64,000 nt of DNA from Cardiocondyla obscurior (GCF_019399895.1 NW_027228801.1:160331-224330); one strand, 5' to 3'; positions 41,711 through 53,495 are shown, numbered from the stretch's first letter. Notes: generated by a model from the sequence alone, not told the origin. Translations and numbers: made by a program.

Positions 41711-44700
41711 ATGAGTGACGTACCGGGATACGACTTCACGGTGGCCGAGCTCAAGGAGGCCCTGCGTGCGAGGAGCTTGCCGACGAAAGGAGTGAAGCTC
41801 GAACTAATAAAGAGATTGAGCGAGCATGACCCGAATATATGGGCAGAGCTGGTGCCGATGGCGAGATCCACACCCGCGAGAAACGACGCGAGCCAGGATG
41901 ACGAAGAAGAATCGGAGAGTCGAGCGCGGAGTGGAGCATCGCGAATTGAGGAGTCGCGGGAGGACTACGGAACGGATGAAAGGGAGACCCGCGAAGGAGC
42001 GATGCGACGAGAAATCGAGTTGCTCCGACGAGAAAAAGAGTGCGCCGAAAGAGAGCGACGACTGCTGCAGCGAGAGCTGGAAATGTTGCGGAGCTCCCCC
42101 GCGGCCGGGAGCGTGGCGGCCGGGAGCGTGACAAGTGCGGCACAGGGCGGTGTCCGCGGCATGAAAAAACTGCTGCCCGAGTTCGACGGAACGAATAACA
42201 CCTTTTGGCGGTGGAAGCAGCAACTGCGGCTGCTGAGGCAGTCATACAACCTCGATGAGGGCTCCGTGCGAGTGTTAATTAGTTCGCGATTAAGAGGACG
42301 GGCCTTATCCTGGTTCCACTCGAGGGTCGAATACCTCGGGTTGGGCACGGAGGAACTGCTCGAGGAGATGGGGCGGATGTTTGACCTGCAACCAGGCAAA
42401 CTGGCCCTGAGAAGAGAGTTTGAGGCGCGGAATTGGCGAAAAGGAGAATCATTTTGTGAGTATTATCACGACAAAATGATCTTTGCCAACCGCATTCCGA
42501 TCGCTGACAATGAAATTGTCGACTACCTCATCGAGGGGGTGACGGACCTACGGCTGAGGAACCAGGCTCATCTGATGAGCTACCGAACGGGAGCCGAGCT
42601 GCTGAAGGCGTTCGAGAAGGTCCGACCGGACACGGAGAGGTCGGGAGACGCCGTGGCGCGGAGAGACGCACCGAGGACGGCGGCCGGCCGGAGGACGGAG
42701 GCACCGGCGGCGAGCGAGCGGCCCGGGAGGAGCGGCAGGTGGCGTGAGTCGGGGCATGGCGTGGTCCGGGGTGGACAGGCGACTGCGGGGGTGACGTGTT
42801 TTATATGCGGCGAGACGGGGCATTACGCGAGAGAGTGCCCCAAGCGCGGTCAGGCTCAGACGCGAGGCGTGGCGGAGAACGCGTCGGCGACGGCCACAAC
42901 GAATGTGGTGCATCCGGTCGCGCTGCCGGAGCCATACATGTTACGCGTTAAGATCACTCCCGAGAGCGCGGGCGAAAAATGTACATACGTCGTGGACGCG
43001 ATGGTGGACTCGGGATCGCCAATAAGTTTGGTGAGAAGCGAAGCGATCCCGTGCGAGACGCGCCGCACGGGCGAGAGCGAGAGCCCGTTTTACGGCTTAA
43101 ACGGTTCGAAATTAGAGGTGAGCGGCACCTTCTCCGGTTGTTTAGAAATTAACGGCGTCAAAGTATATATGAAATTTTACGCGGTGCCGAGCGGGACGAT
43201 GGCATTTAATGTTCTGTTGGGCAGAGATTTTTTAAATTGTCCGCAGTTTCATGTAACTCTCGGGAGCGAGATAAAAGTGACAAGTGCCGAGGAGGCACGC
43301 GCCGTCGATGCGTTGATGCACGTCGAGTACGGAGATGGTCATACCCGCGCGTGTGACGAGCTCAAGATCAATTCGGCGGTAGACGCGGGCGTGGCCGAGA
43401 GAATTCGCGGAGCATACGCGTCGCACTATCTTAAGGGATTGCAAGGTACCGGAAGCGTGCCCGACTTCGAGATGGTGATTGCGTTGAAACACCAGCAGCC
43501 GATCAGTTCCCGCCCGCGCCGGCTATCATTTGCCGACCATGAGATCGTGCGGGGAATCCTGGACGATCTCCTCGAGAGGAACGTGATTCGCCCGAGTAGC
43601 TCGCCGTATGCGAGCCCGATCGTATTAGCGAAAAAGAGAGACGGCGGCAGCCGATTGTGCGTGGATTACCGCGAATTAAATAAGATCACGATACGCGATA
43701 ATTTCCCGACCGAATTAATAGACGATAATATCAATCGCCTGCAGGGCAAGAAGTACTTTTCGATTTTGGATTTGAAAGACGGGTTTCACCATGTAAAGAT
43801 GCACGAGGCATCCACGAAATATACCTCCTTTGTTACACCCTTAGGCCAATTCGAGTACTTGAGAATGCCGTTCGGTCTGGCTAACGCGCCGCGCGTTTTT
43901 CAACGCTACATACATATGGTGTTCGAGCCATTAATCCGGACGAATCGAATTATAATATATTTGGACGACTTGTTAGTTGCAACGAAAAATTTGGACGAAC
44001 ATATCGAAATTTTATCGGAGGTATTCGAAATCGCGAGTAAATACAGATTACAATTCCGAATCGATAAGTGCTACTTTGCTCAAACCGAAATTAAGTACTT
44101 AGGATACTGCGTGAATAGTCATGGCATTCGCCCGAGCGACGAAAATATCGAATCCGTTATTAATTACCCCATACCACGCAGTGCAAAAGAAATGCAGCGA
44201 TTCGTCGGACTCGCTAGTTACTTCCGCCGATTCATCCCAAATTTCTCGGTATTGGCGAAACCGCTGTATGAATCGATAAGAAAGAATGTGAGATATAAAT
44301 TCGGACCCGCCGAGAATTCCGCGTTTGATACACTTAGACGGCGGTTATCGGGCGCGCCTGTGCTCGCGATTTATTCGCCGCACGCGGATACAGAATTACA
44401 TTGTGACGCGAGTGCTAGCGGCCTTGGCGGCATACTCTTGCAAAAGCAAACAGACGGCACTTGGCGCCCGATTTCGTTCTGGAGCCAGCGTACCACGCCG
44501 GCCGAGTCGAAGTACCATAGCTTCGAGCTGGAGTGCCTGGCGGTGGTTTGCGCGTTAAAAAGATTCCACGTGTACCTCGCGGGTAAAAAATTCCGGATAA
44601 TCACGGATTGCGACAGCTTTCGGTTAACGCTAAACAAAAAAGACGTGAACCCCGGGATATCGCGCTGGGCTCTGCTCTTGCAGAACTACGATTACGAGAT

Positions 44701-45994
44701 CGTTCACCGCCCCGGAAAGCGCATGGGCCACGTGGACGCGCTGAGTCGGTGTCATAGCGTGCTCGTGCTCGAGGGCAGTACGCTGGAGAAAACGTTGTCC
44801 GTCTGTCAGGATCGCGACGCGGAAATTCGGAAAATACGCGATAGATTAGAAAAAGAAAGGGAAGTAAAAGATTATGAGATGCGCGACGGAGTCATCTACC
44901 GTAAAGAAAAAAATAAAAAACTCCGGTTCTATGTCCCGCGATCGATGGAGTCGAGCGTGATTCGCACGTGCCACGATGATCTCGGTCACGTCGGGATCGA
45001 TAAAGTCATCGAAAACGTCGCGAGAACTTATTGGTTCCCTCAGATGCGAGCGAGGGTACGCGACTACATCGATAATTGCCTTAAATGCGTTGAATTTTCC
45101 CCGCCGAACGGGAAGGCCGAGGGGTTTTTGCATAGCATACCCAAGGAAAGCGTGCCGTTCGCGACGGTGCACGTGGATCACGTCGGGCCGTTTGAAAAAA
45201 CTGGCCGGGGTTATCGACATCTATTTGTAATTGTTGACGCATTCACCAAGCACGTGCGACTCTATCCTTGTAAGAGTACGACAACCGAGGAGACACTCCG
45301 GCATCTGCGCGACTATTTTCGAGCGTATAGCAAGCCCAAGCGATTAATTTCCGACCGAGGGACATGCTTCACGTCGGAAGCTTTCAAAGAATGTATGCGA
45401 AACGAAACGATTGAGCATGTATTGGTGGCGGTGGGCACGCCGAGGGCGAACGGACAAGTGGAGCGATACAACCGGATGATAACGCCCATGTTAGCGAAAT
45501 TATGCGAAACACCATCTAAATGGGATCGAGTTTTAGACGATGTAGAGTTTTCTATAAATAATACTGTTTGTCGCGTGACCGGCGAAACCCCGACCAGATT
45601 ACTGTTTGGGGTAGAACAACGCGGAAAATCGAACGACTCTCTTCGAGAGATATTAATGAGAGAACACGAGGTCCAGCGGGACCTTGACGGGCTGCGGAAT
45701 AAAGCGAGCGAAAAAATAAACGAAGCGCAACGAGCGAACGCCGAAAGGTATAATTTGCGAAGAAAGGCAGCGCGCCGTTATAATGTCGGTGACTATATCG
45801 AAATTCGTAATGTAGAAACAGCGGCGGGTGTCAATAAGAAACTGATACCAAGATATAAAGGCCCGTATATTATAAAAAAAGTCTTAGATCACGATCGATA
45901 CGTGGTTACGGACGTCGACGGCTTTCAGCTAACACAGCGACCGTACACGGGAATATTAGCGCCTGACCAGATGCGACCGTATATATGTTTATGA
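41711..45994 (+). CDS. Gag-Pol polyprotein of the Mag-type element, intact (1427 aa)
   Basis: A single frame encodes all activities. SAP domain at about 8-45 (LKEALRARSLPTKGVKLEL); Arg/Glu-rich coiled coil at 90-130; capsid region 150-305; one CCHC knuckle (CFICGETGHYARECP) near 362; protease AMVDSGSPISLV near 432; reverse transcriptase 600-790 with MPFGLANAP and IIYLDDLLVAT near 750; RNase H from about 895 (LHCDASASGLGG); integrase with HVGID, CLKC, the catalytic VDHVGP (D near 1155), SDRGTCF and GQVERY; GPYIIKK near the C-terminus. No frameshift separates gag and pol, as in Mag elements. It would run the whole copy-and-paste cycle. Confidence 0.97.
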   Translation: MSDVPGYDFTVAELKEALRARSLPTKGVKLELIKRLSEHDPNIWAELVPMARSTPARNDASQDDEEESESRARSGASRIEESREDYGTDERETREGAMRREIELLRREKECAERERRLLQRELEMLRSSPAAGSVAAGSVTSAAQGGVRGMKKLLPEFDGTNNTFWRWKQQLRLLRQSYNLDEGSVRVLISSRLRGRALSWFHSRVEYLGLGTEELLEEMGRMFDLQPGKLALRREFEARNWRKGESFCEYYHDKMIFANRIPIADNEIVDYLIEGVTDLRLRNQAHLMSYRTGAELLKAFEKVRPDTERSGDAVARRDAPRTAAGRRTEAPAASERPGRSGRWRESGHGVVRGGQATAGVTCFICGETGHYARECPKRGQAQTRGVAENASATATTNVVHPVALPEPYMLRVKITPESAGEKCTYVVDAMVDSGSPISLVRSEAIPCETRRTGESESPFYGLNGSKLEVSGTFSGCLEINGVKVYMKFYAVPSGTMAFNVLLGRDFLNCPQFHVTLGSEIKVTSAEEARAVDALMHVEYGDGHTRACDELKINSAVDAGVAERIRGAYASHYLKGLQGTGSVPDFEMVIALKHQQPISSRPRRLSFADHEIVRGILDDLLERNVIRPSSSPYASPIVLAKKRDGGSRLCVDYRELNKITIRDNFPTELIDDNINRLQGKKYFSILDLKDGFHHVKMHEASTKYTSFVTPLGQFEYLRMPFGLANAPRVFQRYIHMVFEPLIRTNRIIIYLDDLLVATKNLDEHIEILSEVFEIASKYRLQFRIDKCYFAQTEIKYLGYCVNSHGIRPSDENIESVINYPIPRSAKEMQRFVGLASYFRRFIPNFSVLAKPLYESIRKNVRYKFGPAENSAFDTLRRRLSGAPVLAIYSPHADTELHCDASASGLGGILLQKQTDGTWRPISFWSQRTTPAESKYHSFELECLAVVCALKRFHVYLAGKKFRIITDCDSFRLTLNKKDVNPGISRWALLLQNYDYEIVHRPGKRMGHVDALSRCHSVLVLEGSTLEKTLSVCQDRDAEIRKIRDRLEKEREVKDYEMRDGVIYRKEKNKKLRFYVPRSMESSVIRTCHDDLGHVGIDKVIENVARTYWFPQMRARVRDYIDNCLKCVEFSPPNGKAEGFLHSIPKESVPFATVHVDHVGPFEKTGRGYRHLFVIVDAFTKHVRLYPCKSTTTEETLRHLRDYFRAYSKPKRLISDRGTCFTSEAFKECMRNETIEHVLVAVGTPRANGQVERYNRMITPMLAKLCETPSKWDRVLDDVEFSINNTVCRVTGETPTRLLFGVEQRGKSNDSLREILMREHEVQRDLDGLRNKASEKINEAQRANAERYNLRRKAARRYNVGDYIEIRNVETAAGVNKKLIPRYKGPYIIKKVLDHDRYVVTDVDGFQLTQRPYTGILAPDQMRPYICL

Positions 45995-46057
45995 GAAACC
46001 GACGATTCGTTAATGTAGCGATTGACCGAGACGGTCAATGTGTCAGAATGGCCGAGC

Positions 46058-46404
46058 TGTAGGCATTATTCTATATTTTAATATCTGACAAAGCGAGATC
46101 CGCTCGCAGCGTTATAAATAGATTATCGCCTCGACCGCGCGTGTTAATATTATTGTCAGACGCCGAAAAATAATAAAGGCTCACGGCCGTTCGCGGGGTC
46201 GACGACACGGCCAAAACACGTTGAAAATTCAAACAGGATAATTACTCGACTCTATTGGCGATAAGATAAAAAGTAGGAGCGTCGGGATAAGAGATAAAAA
46301 GACCGGCCCCGTGCGGATCGGGGCTCTCTCTCGTGAAAAATAAAGTGGTGCACATAGAACTCGAACAAACAATTATTTGACCATCCTGACGAATATCTCC
46401 TACA
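46058..46404 (+). repeat. 3' LTR of the Mag-type element
   Basis: Same length and, by eye, same sequence as the 5' LTR. The bases directly upstream (AGAATGGCCGAGC) are not a clean polypurine tract, which is odd for an element this young. Confidence 0.95.
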
Positions 46405-47232
46405 TCTTTTAATACGAAAAGCCAATTCTTAAAATATATTTTGAATTCAATAAATATGATTTTAGAACTTACCGAACAAAAAAAAGAAAAAATTTATTAT
46501 CTTTGATTAAATATTATAAAAACACTAGAGCTTGTAAAATTAGGGAGTTTGCGTAATTCGTAGGCAGCATTACAGCTGTGTGCCCAGCTATCTCCAGTAC
46601 AGCTGGTTATATTTCAAGAGCTTCAAGCAACAAAAGTATTTAGCCTTATTACAGAACGAAGGAATCTACGAAGTAAAAACAAATCTCTCTTCAATTTTAA
46701 AAGAAGATTTTAACTGGTGGGAGACAGCTGTCTCCAAAGCAGTAAATCCGGTAATATAACAAAATTTCGCCTTAGAGACTTTTTTGGATGCCTTATTAAC
46801 CGACTGGGGCGCGGCATGTGGTGGTATACCCATGGAGCATAGAGTGAATCCAAAACGACGGCTGATATCAACTACTTGAAATTATTAGCAGCGTTTTTAG
46901 CGCTGCAATGTTTCGCATCGGATAAATATAATTGCGAGATACTACTCCGTATTGACAATACCACGGCTATAGCGTACATCCATAAGATGGAAGATATTCA
47001 ATACTCGAAACTAAACATAATTACTAAGGAGATTTGGCAGTGGTGCGAGAGGCGCAAACTATGGATATCAGTTTCCTATATCCCTTTTAAGGAAAATATT
47101 GAAGCAGACTTCGGCTCCAGAATTGTCAATATCGATACAGAATGAGAATTTGCCCCATGAGCATTGAAAATAATTGTAAAAACTTCGGTAAACCGAACAC
47201 GGATCTTTTCGCGTCCAGATTGAATACAAAGT

Positions 47233-48323
47233 TGTAACAACCCTGCTTTCGCGTAGCCCGAATCGTCGGCTCGGTGCGGGACGCGCCCGTGCGCTCGTCG
47301 GTATTCCGGGATTCGAATAGATAGGGTCCGTAAATGCAGCGAGACTGGTATATTAAATGTAAAACAAAGGTTTATTAACTGAATAAAAACATAACGCGTA
47401 TTTACAATATGTACACGAAGCGTGAAACGGCCGCGCGAGCGGCGGTCGAGGTTCGACAATAGTGAGCGAAGCACGCGGCGTCGGCGTGTCCGCGACGCGC
47501 GAAAGTTCCTACGGACACGTGCCGTTCGGCGGCACGTGCGAATGCGGTATGCTGACGCGGGAATAGATCGCAGGTGTTTGCGCGTTTTCGCCGAAACCCT
47601 TAGATATTTCGCGGTATCGCTGACGGTTCGCGGAGATAGGAGGTAAAGCACCGGCTTGGTGTCGCGTACCCGAGAGCACTCGGGCGAGACAGAGATCTCT
47701 CTACCCCGTGGTCGGCGACGGTGCGATAGGAAATGTTGATTCGTGTGTTCGATGATTCCACGCGCCCGGTGGTCGAGGTCCGAGATGACTCGGAGGAGGC
47801 AGAGTTCGCTCTACCCCTCAATCTGACCGTGCCGGTGCGTTGGAAGTCGTGAGCACAAGGTTAGGAACGAGCCCCAGGATCACCTGGTGGAGACAGAGAG
47901 CGCTCTACCCCCGGGTCGGCTCTAGGTTGTCGGAGATGCTGCTCGCAAGCGAGCGGATCGAGGATGGTCCCGCTGAGCTCCGGCATCGCGGTTTTATACA
48001 GAAAAAACGAGGGCGCCGGGCTTGCGGGGCTCAGCGGGGGTACGGATGATCCTGCCGTGGCGCCGAGGATCTTGTTACGGCGCGATCGCGAAACGGCGGT
48101 CCTCGCCGTCGTTGGTGCGTTCGGCGCCGTTCGGCGGAATTCGGCTAAGCCCGTGCGGGGACTTAGCCGCGAGACGATAGCGTAGCGCGTGCTATCGCCT
48201 ATTCGAGATATATAATATAAAAGTTTGGGGCGCACCGCGCCCCGGGTCCCCGCCAGCGGAGTTTTGCCGGCGGCCGGCCGTTGTTCTGGCCGGAACGGTG
48301 CATTTCCTGGGTGCACCGTTACA
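47233..48323 (+). mobile_element. Solo LTR B, copy 2
   Basis: 1091 bp, TGTAACAACCCTG ... GCACCGTTACA, flanked by AAGT (47229-47232 and 48324-48327). It contains internal repeats of the type GAGACAGAGAGCGCTCTACCCC at intervals of about 100-130 bp. It lies inside the DIRS remnant. Transcriptional sense not determined; plus given by similarity to copy 1 only. Confidence 0.9.
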
Positions 48324-48390
48324 AAGTGCGAAAGATACTGTTCATGGCATCGGGATCCCGGCAGTGGTCTCAGATTGCAGACGGGCAACA

Positions 48391-49330
48391 TACGCACACT
48401 AAGCACAATGCCGTGTCCGTGTGCGCCCGCAGCGCCTGCAACGCCTCGGCCAGCGTCGGCTGCTGGAAGAGCGCAGACGTATGTCATATCTGACTCTGTC
48501 TCTCTAGAATTACAGCCGACGTCGTGATAAACTCATTTTTCACCGATGAGCAAACCTGTAATTTTTTCTTTTATTGCGCAACAGAACATTATTCAATTTA
48601 ATTATGTACATACATATTAATAAATAAAATTTCATTATAAAATTAAATACTGGCCCCATGTTATATGTTATATTATGTGTACCGCAATTAAATAATCAAA
48701 ATAAAGTAAAACAAATTAAATAACATTTTACAAAATTTTTTATTACAAAATTTCGTTCTTTAAAATATTTAAAAACTTTTTTAATTTTATAAAAACAAAA
48801 ACATTTTGCAAAAATGTATATAATAATAATTATTTTACGTGAATATTTTACTTCTTTGCGTAAAAAATGCATTTGCTACGATTGTATCAAAATAAACTCC
48901 GAGTACTTCGGCACTGCTATTCGGTGTTACTATGTCAAAATGCGAACACATACGCATACTGTTATGTGTTGCGCACGTGTATATGTGTTGCAGCTCTTTT
49001 ATTTCGATGCTTTGATCGCTTATCTAGCGCGATGTTTCCGCATTGTCACAAAGCGTCTAGACGTTCTGGTGATCGTTGCGAATTATAGATCTTTCCTTTG
49101 CATTTCAAGCCTTCATTCTGGTACTTATTTCTTTCTTATTTCATTTTTATTTCCTATTTCATTTTTTTACTTCTTTCTTTTATAACGTTTATATTTCTGC
49201 GTTTTTTTTCTTATTTTTTATACCTTGCTATTCTTTTATTTAACTTTGTCTTACTTCTTTACTATCTTTTTTTCTATTCTTTTTTATTATACATTTCTTC
49301 TTATTTTATTTCTTTATTTCTTATCTTAAA
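48391..49330. other. AT-rich sequence upstream of the hAT gene
   Basis: GC-rich until about 48500, then AT-rich with T-rich stretches at 49110-49320. No gene seen. It may include the 5' end of the hAT element, but I could not identify TIRs. Confidence 0.45.
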
Positions 49331-51616
49331 ATGGAAACGTATGATGAACATACAATCAAAACCAAGCGAAAACTTTCTAAAGCATGGCTTAATAATAAAA
49401 AATACTAATCTTGGTTACGTAAAGTACCAACAGATTGTACGCTTTTCCATTGCATTAAATGCAACAAAAACTTTTCATATTCATCGTACGTTTCCAAGCA
49501 TATGGATTCTGCGTGTCATAAAAAAAATACATTAGAAAGTTCACCATTAGACGAACAACAGGTACAACGCAAAAGTATTTTTCTATATAAATGGCTTTGT
49601 CGTCCAGAAACTAAATTATGGTTGCGGGAAGTACCAAATGATTTAAATAAATTCTTTTGCAAAATTTGTGAAAAAGAATTTACGGGTGGAAAATCTCAAA
49701 TTTTAAGACACGCAGAATCCATATTGCACAAAAGTAACAGCGAAAAAAGTGATTTAGAAATAAGCAATTCGATTACCGATTTAGATACACAAACTGAAGA
49801 ATCTCTTTTGACGTTTGATGATCGGAAAAAATTCGCTAAAATTCGATTTGCAGGATTAATTGCTGAAAAAAATATTCCTCATCAAACAGCAAAAGAGATT
49901 CTCAGTCTTTTTCAAGACATAGGAAAAGATCCTAATGTTTTGAAAAGCAAGAGCATGGGTTCGACAAAATGCCGAAATATTATTTCTAATGTACTATGTC
50001 CAGTTGAAACAGAAAATGTTGTTCATATAGTGAGAAACACTAAATTTTCGATTTTTATTGATGAGACATCCGATATTACTAACAATTAATGGATGACGTT
50101 TCTTATACGGTTCATAGATCCCAAATCATTTAATGTCCGAACACAATTAATAAAACTAATTGATATTGATGCAAGAGATTGTAGTGCAGACAAATTATTT
50201 AACGCGTTTAAATCCGAAGTGTACAAACTACAAATTCCATTTTCTAATATTCTCGCCCAGTCATGCGACAATGCTTCCGTCATGACAGGAAAACATTTAT
50301 CATTTAAAACAAAATTGGAAGAAAAATGTAAAAATTTACTAACATTTTCATGTCCTTGTTATTCTGCTGCATTGGCTGCAAACGCTGCATGTGCAGTAAT
50401 ACCTCATATTTGCGAAGAATTTTTAAGAAAAATTTCTACTTACATTAATAATAGCCCAAAACGTTTAGCCATTTTTAATGAATTTACGGAATGTTTCCAA
50501 AATAATACGCATAAAATATTAAAATTGTGCGACACTCGGTGGCTGACACATTATTCTTGTGTCGACAGAGTTTTAGAATCGTGGGATTCAATACAATATT
50601 TTTTACATGACATGGTCGTTAATGAAAAATCAAAGTCTGCGGAATATTTATTATCTTTAATGATTAACGTAGAGACAAAAGAATATTTTCTGTTTTTAAA
50701 ATATATTTTAAATGTTTTCAATACTTTTAACGCGTACTTTCAAGCCGCCGAAACAAAAATTTATTTACTACAATCTAAATCTGTCGATTTTCTTGTTCAA
50801 GTTTGTACAAATTTCTTAAAATTAGACGTTTTAGATAAAATTCTTACAAATTTATCATTTAATGAAACGGATAATTATAAACCTCTTTTCGAAATAACTT
50901 TAGGATCAGAATGCGAAGATTATCTCAGTGAATTAATGGAAGGACATGCAAATGTTGTTACAGTTATACGACAAAACTGTTTACAATTTTATATAACTGC
51001 TGCGACAGAAATTAAAAAAAGATTACCAGTTAATAATATATTTTTATATAAACTTCAAGTCTTTTCACCGCAGAAAGCTTTATTTGATAGTAATAGAGAT
51101 TCAACATTCAATGATGTTTCGTTTATTGCAAAACGTTTATCCGGTTTTGACGAAAATAGTTTAAAGCAAGAATGGCTTGCGTTATATTCAGATTTTTCAC
51201 CTGAAGAAAAACAATCTCTTGCAACAATTAGCTTTGATGAAATGTGGCAAAAAATTTTAAAACGCGAATCAAATCAAAATCCAAAATATCCAGCTTTAAT
51301 TTCTCTTGTAAACGCGGTAAGATTACTTCCTTATTCAAACGCGGATCCAGAAAGAACATTTTCTATTTTAACTGATTTAAAATCAAAAAAAAGAAATAGG
51401 CTATCGTCAAACACGGTAAATGCAACTTGCGTATTTAAATCAGCGTTGAAGGCAAAAAAAGAAACAGCAATAAATATAAAATTAGAAAAAAAACATTTAG
51501 ATTTAATGTCGTCCGAAACATTATATGCACTCGCAGCTAAAAAGCAAAAATGTGCTTTAACACTTTATGCTGCGGGTGATACTAGTGTTCCCTCTTCGTC
51601 TAATGATACGCAATAA
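49331..51616 (+). pseudogene. hAT-family transposase with two in-frame stops
   Basis: A single frame from ATG 49331 to 51616 (about 762 codons) is broken only by TAA at 49406 and TAA at 50087. It has two similar zinc-finger units, FHCIKCNKNFSYSSYVSKH near 49465 and FFCKICEKEFTGGKSQILRH near 49660, each preceded by a W-L-R-x-VP segment, so the finger region is duplicated. FSIFIDETSD starts the catalytic core, SCDNASVMTGK follows, and the C-terminal dimerisation motif LPYSNADPERTFSIL is near residue 670. No frameshift: a recently dead copy. Confidence 0.9.
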
Positions 51617-51830
51617 TAATGTTTAAAAATTAATATATTATTTTAATACATTATATTTTTTTTATATTGTTTTTATTTTATTTTATTATATATATTTTAT
51701 ATTTTTTTTAATTTTATTTTCTAATATATATTTTATAGTTTTTTTTTTTTTATTTTATAATATATATTTTATATTTTTTTATTTTATTTTATTATATATA
51801 TTTTATAGTTTTTTTGATTTTATTTTATTA
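51617..51830. repeat. AT-rich low-complexity repeat
   Basis: Five or so copies of a TTTTATTTTATTATATATATTT-like unit of about 50 bp, reaching up to the foldback element at 51831. Confidence 0.8.
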
Positions 51831-52281
51831 TACAGGGTGTTTGATTCGAGGTGTCACGCCCGAAAAATTTAAATAAAGAATTAAATTTTAAGAAAAAAAG
51901 TCCTTTACAATTTTTTAAAATTTTTTACCGTTTTTGAGAAAAAAATTAAAATATGTTAGCGTAAGAGTGACAAGGAGGACACGCGGACTGAGCGCGACAG
52001 ACGACGGCTAGTATTTTTAAGAATGATAGTAAACCGAGCGGCGATAAGAGAGTCGCGGCGAGTCTTCGCGGCGAAGACAAACAAACGCGTTCGCACGATC
52101 GATATCATTCACACCGATACTTTAAGGTCGCATCTTATTTATTGTTCACAACGTTTTTAGTAATTGAACGTAAAATGAGAAGGAAATAATGCGCTATCAT
52201 TTCCTCACCACCTTGCGGTAGATAGCATGGTGCGTTTTTTTTATAGTGGTATCCCCGGTAGGCCTATTCCACTTTTCGCGC

Positions 52282-53495
52282 TTAATGTAAAAGTTGTTCG
52301 AAGTGCCCTCCCCTCTGCTGTAAGCAGAGTTCGGCCCTTCGAACAACATCGCGCGTCGCACGGTGCACCATTTCCGGTGAAATAGTCGCAAACGCCGCAA
52401 CAATAGCTTCGCGTACGTCATTAACAGTTCTGTTTCGTTGGGGTTCTACTAGATTTTTAATATGACCCCATAAAAAAAAATCTAATACGGTCAAATCTGG
52501 TGACCGTGCCGGCCAGGACATTGGGCCACCACGACCCATCCATCTGTCGCCGAAATGCGCATCCAAAACTTCGCACACTGCCAGGCAGGAATGAGCCGGT
52601 GCTCCGTCGTGCTGATAGATTATTCGCCTTCTTGTTTCCAGAGGCACGTCTTCTAATAGTCCCGGTAACACATTTTCTAAAAAATGCTGGTAACTTTCTC
52701 CGGTTAATCGCGGAGGAAGGAAATGTGGACCGATCTGAATTGAATAAAAGAAAATATGCGTTACAAAATGTTTAATAAAATAATCTGTTATGTTTATACT
52801 TACCACTTGATTACCGACGACTCCCGCCCATACATTCACGGTCCATCGATACTGGAATGCTCCTTGTCGTATCATATGCGGATTTTCGTCCGACCAATAC
52901 AAGTGGTTTCTTGAATTAAAAACACCGTTCGGTGTAAATGTAGACTCGTCGGTCCATAAAATAATATCGGGAAACGATGCGTTTCGCCGACATTTTGCAA
53001 GGAACTCTGTAAAATAAATGATTTTTTTAACAATTATTATTCTCTTTAAAATTAAAACAAATATAAATTATTAATAAAAATACCTTCGCAAAACCGGAGC
53101 CGTGATCCAAAATCCCTCGGTAAAAGCTGCTGTACTCGTTGATCGTGGTACGGGTGTAACATATTTTCTCGAAGAGTATTGTGCACCGTGTATGTTGATA
53201 AATGAAGATGATGTGCCGCACGACGTACACTCATTCTCGGCTGATCAGAGAATAAGTCGAGCACTCGTTCTTCATCTTGCACTTGATGTCGCGCAGGTGC
53301 ATTATTTCGATTATGCACAAGACATCCCGTCTCGCGTAATCTCTGCACTACGCGGAAAATTGTCCGGTTGCACGGATAGTGTGCTCGCCCAGGAAACCGT
53401 TCGATGTATAATTCGGCAGCACGAGTGGCGTTTTCACCGGCTAGCCCATAGGCTATTATCATATCCGTATATTCTTGTGGAGTATAACTTCCCAT
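52282..53495 (-). CDS. mariner-type transposase, DD41D (rosa-like), three exons
   Basis: Exons 53495-53084, 53006-52804 and 52734-52282 with GT...AG introns of 77 and 69 bp (donors GTATTT and GTAAGT; acceptors TTTTACAG and ATTCAG). Spliced length 1068 bases gives 355 residues without a stop. The N-terminal 110 residues are a helix-turn-helix domain (TPQEYTDMIIAYGLAGENATRA) of the kind often called DUF4817. The catalytic residues are D157 (LWTDEST), D (QHDGAPAH) and D (PDLTVLDFFLW), with 41 residues between the last two by my count, as in the rosa group. It is probably able to move this and related foldbacks. Confidence 0.88.

Larger units (their letters stand above)
41252..46404 (+). mobile_element. 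Intact Mag-type Ty3/gypsy retrotransposon
   Basis: 5153 bp with two 347-bp LTRs (41252-41598 and 46058-46404) that I read as identical, flanked by the TSD TCTT. One uninterrupted gag-pol frame lies between them. LTR identity and an open frame indicate a very recent insertion. Confidence 0.96.
41020..48390 (+). mobile_element. DIRS-type retrotransposon remnant in three pieces
   Basis: Piece 1 (41020-41251) has FGLNIASWLLTKIF and the polymerase motif VIYLDNWLCFGQS. In piece 2 (46405-47232), an RNase H domain is open over 46876-47145 (LLRIDNTTAIAYIHKM; EADFGSR) and ends PNTDLFASRL. Piece 3 (48324-48390) continues KCERYCSWHRDPGS. These are DIRS-family signatures. Removal of the Mag element (TSD TCTT) and of the solo LTR (TSD AAGT) rejoins the pieces. 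Numerous stops. No tyrosine recombinase is recognised. Confidence 0.82.
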
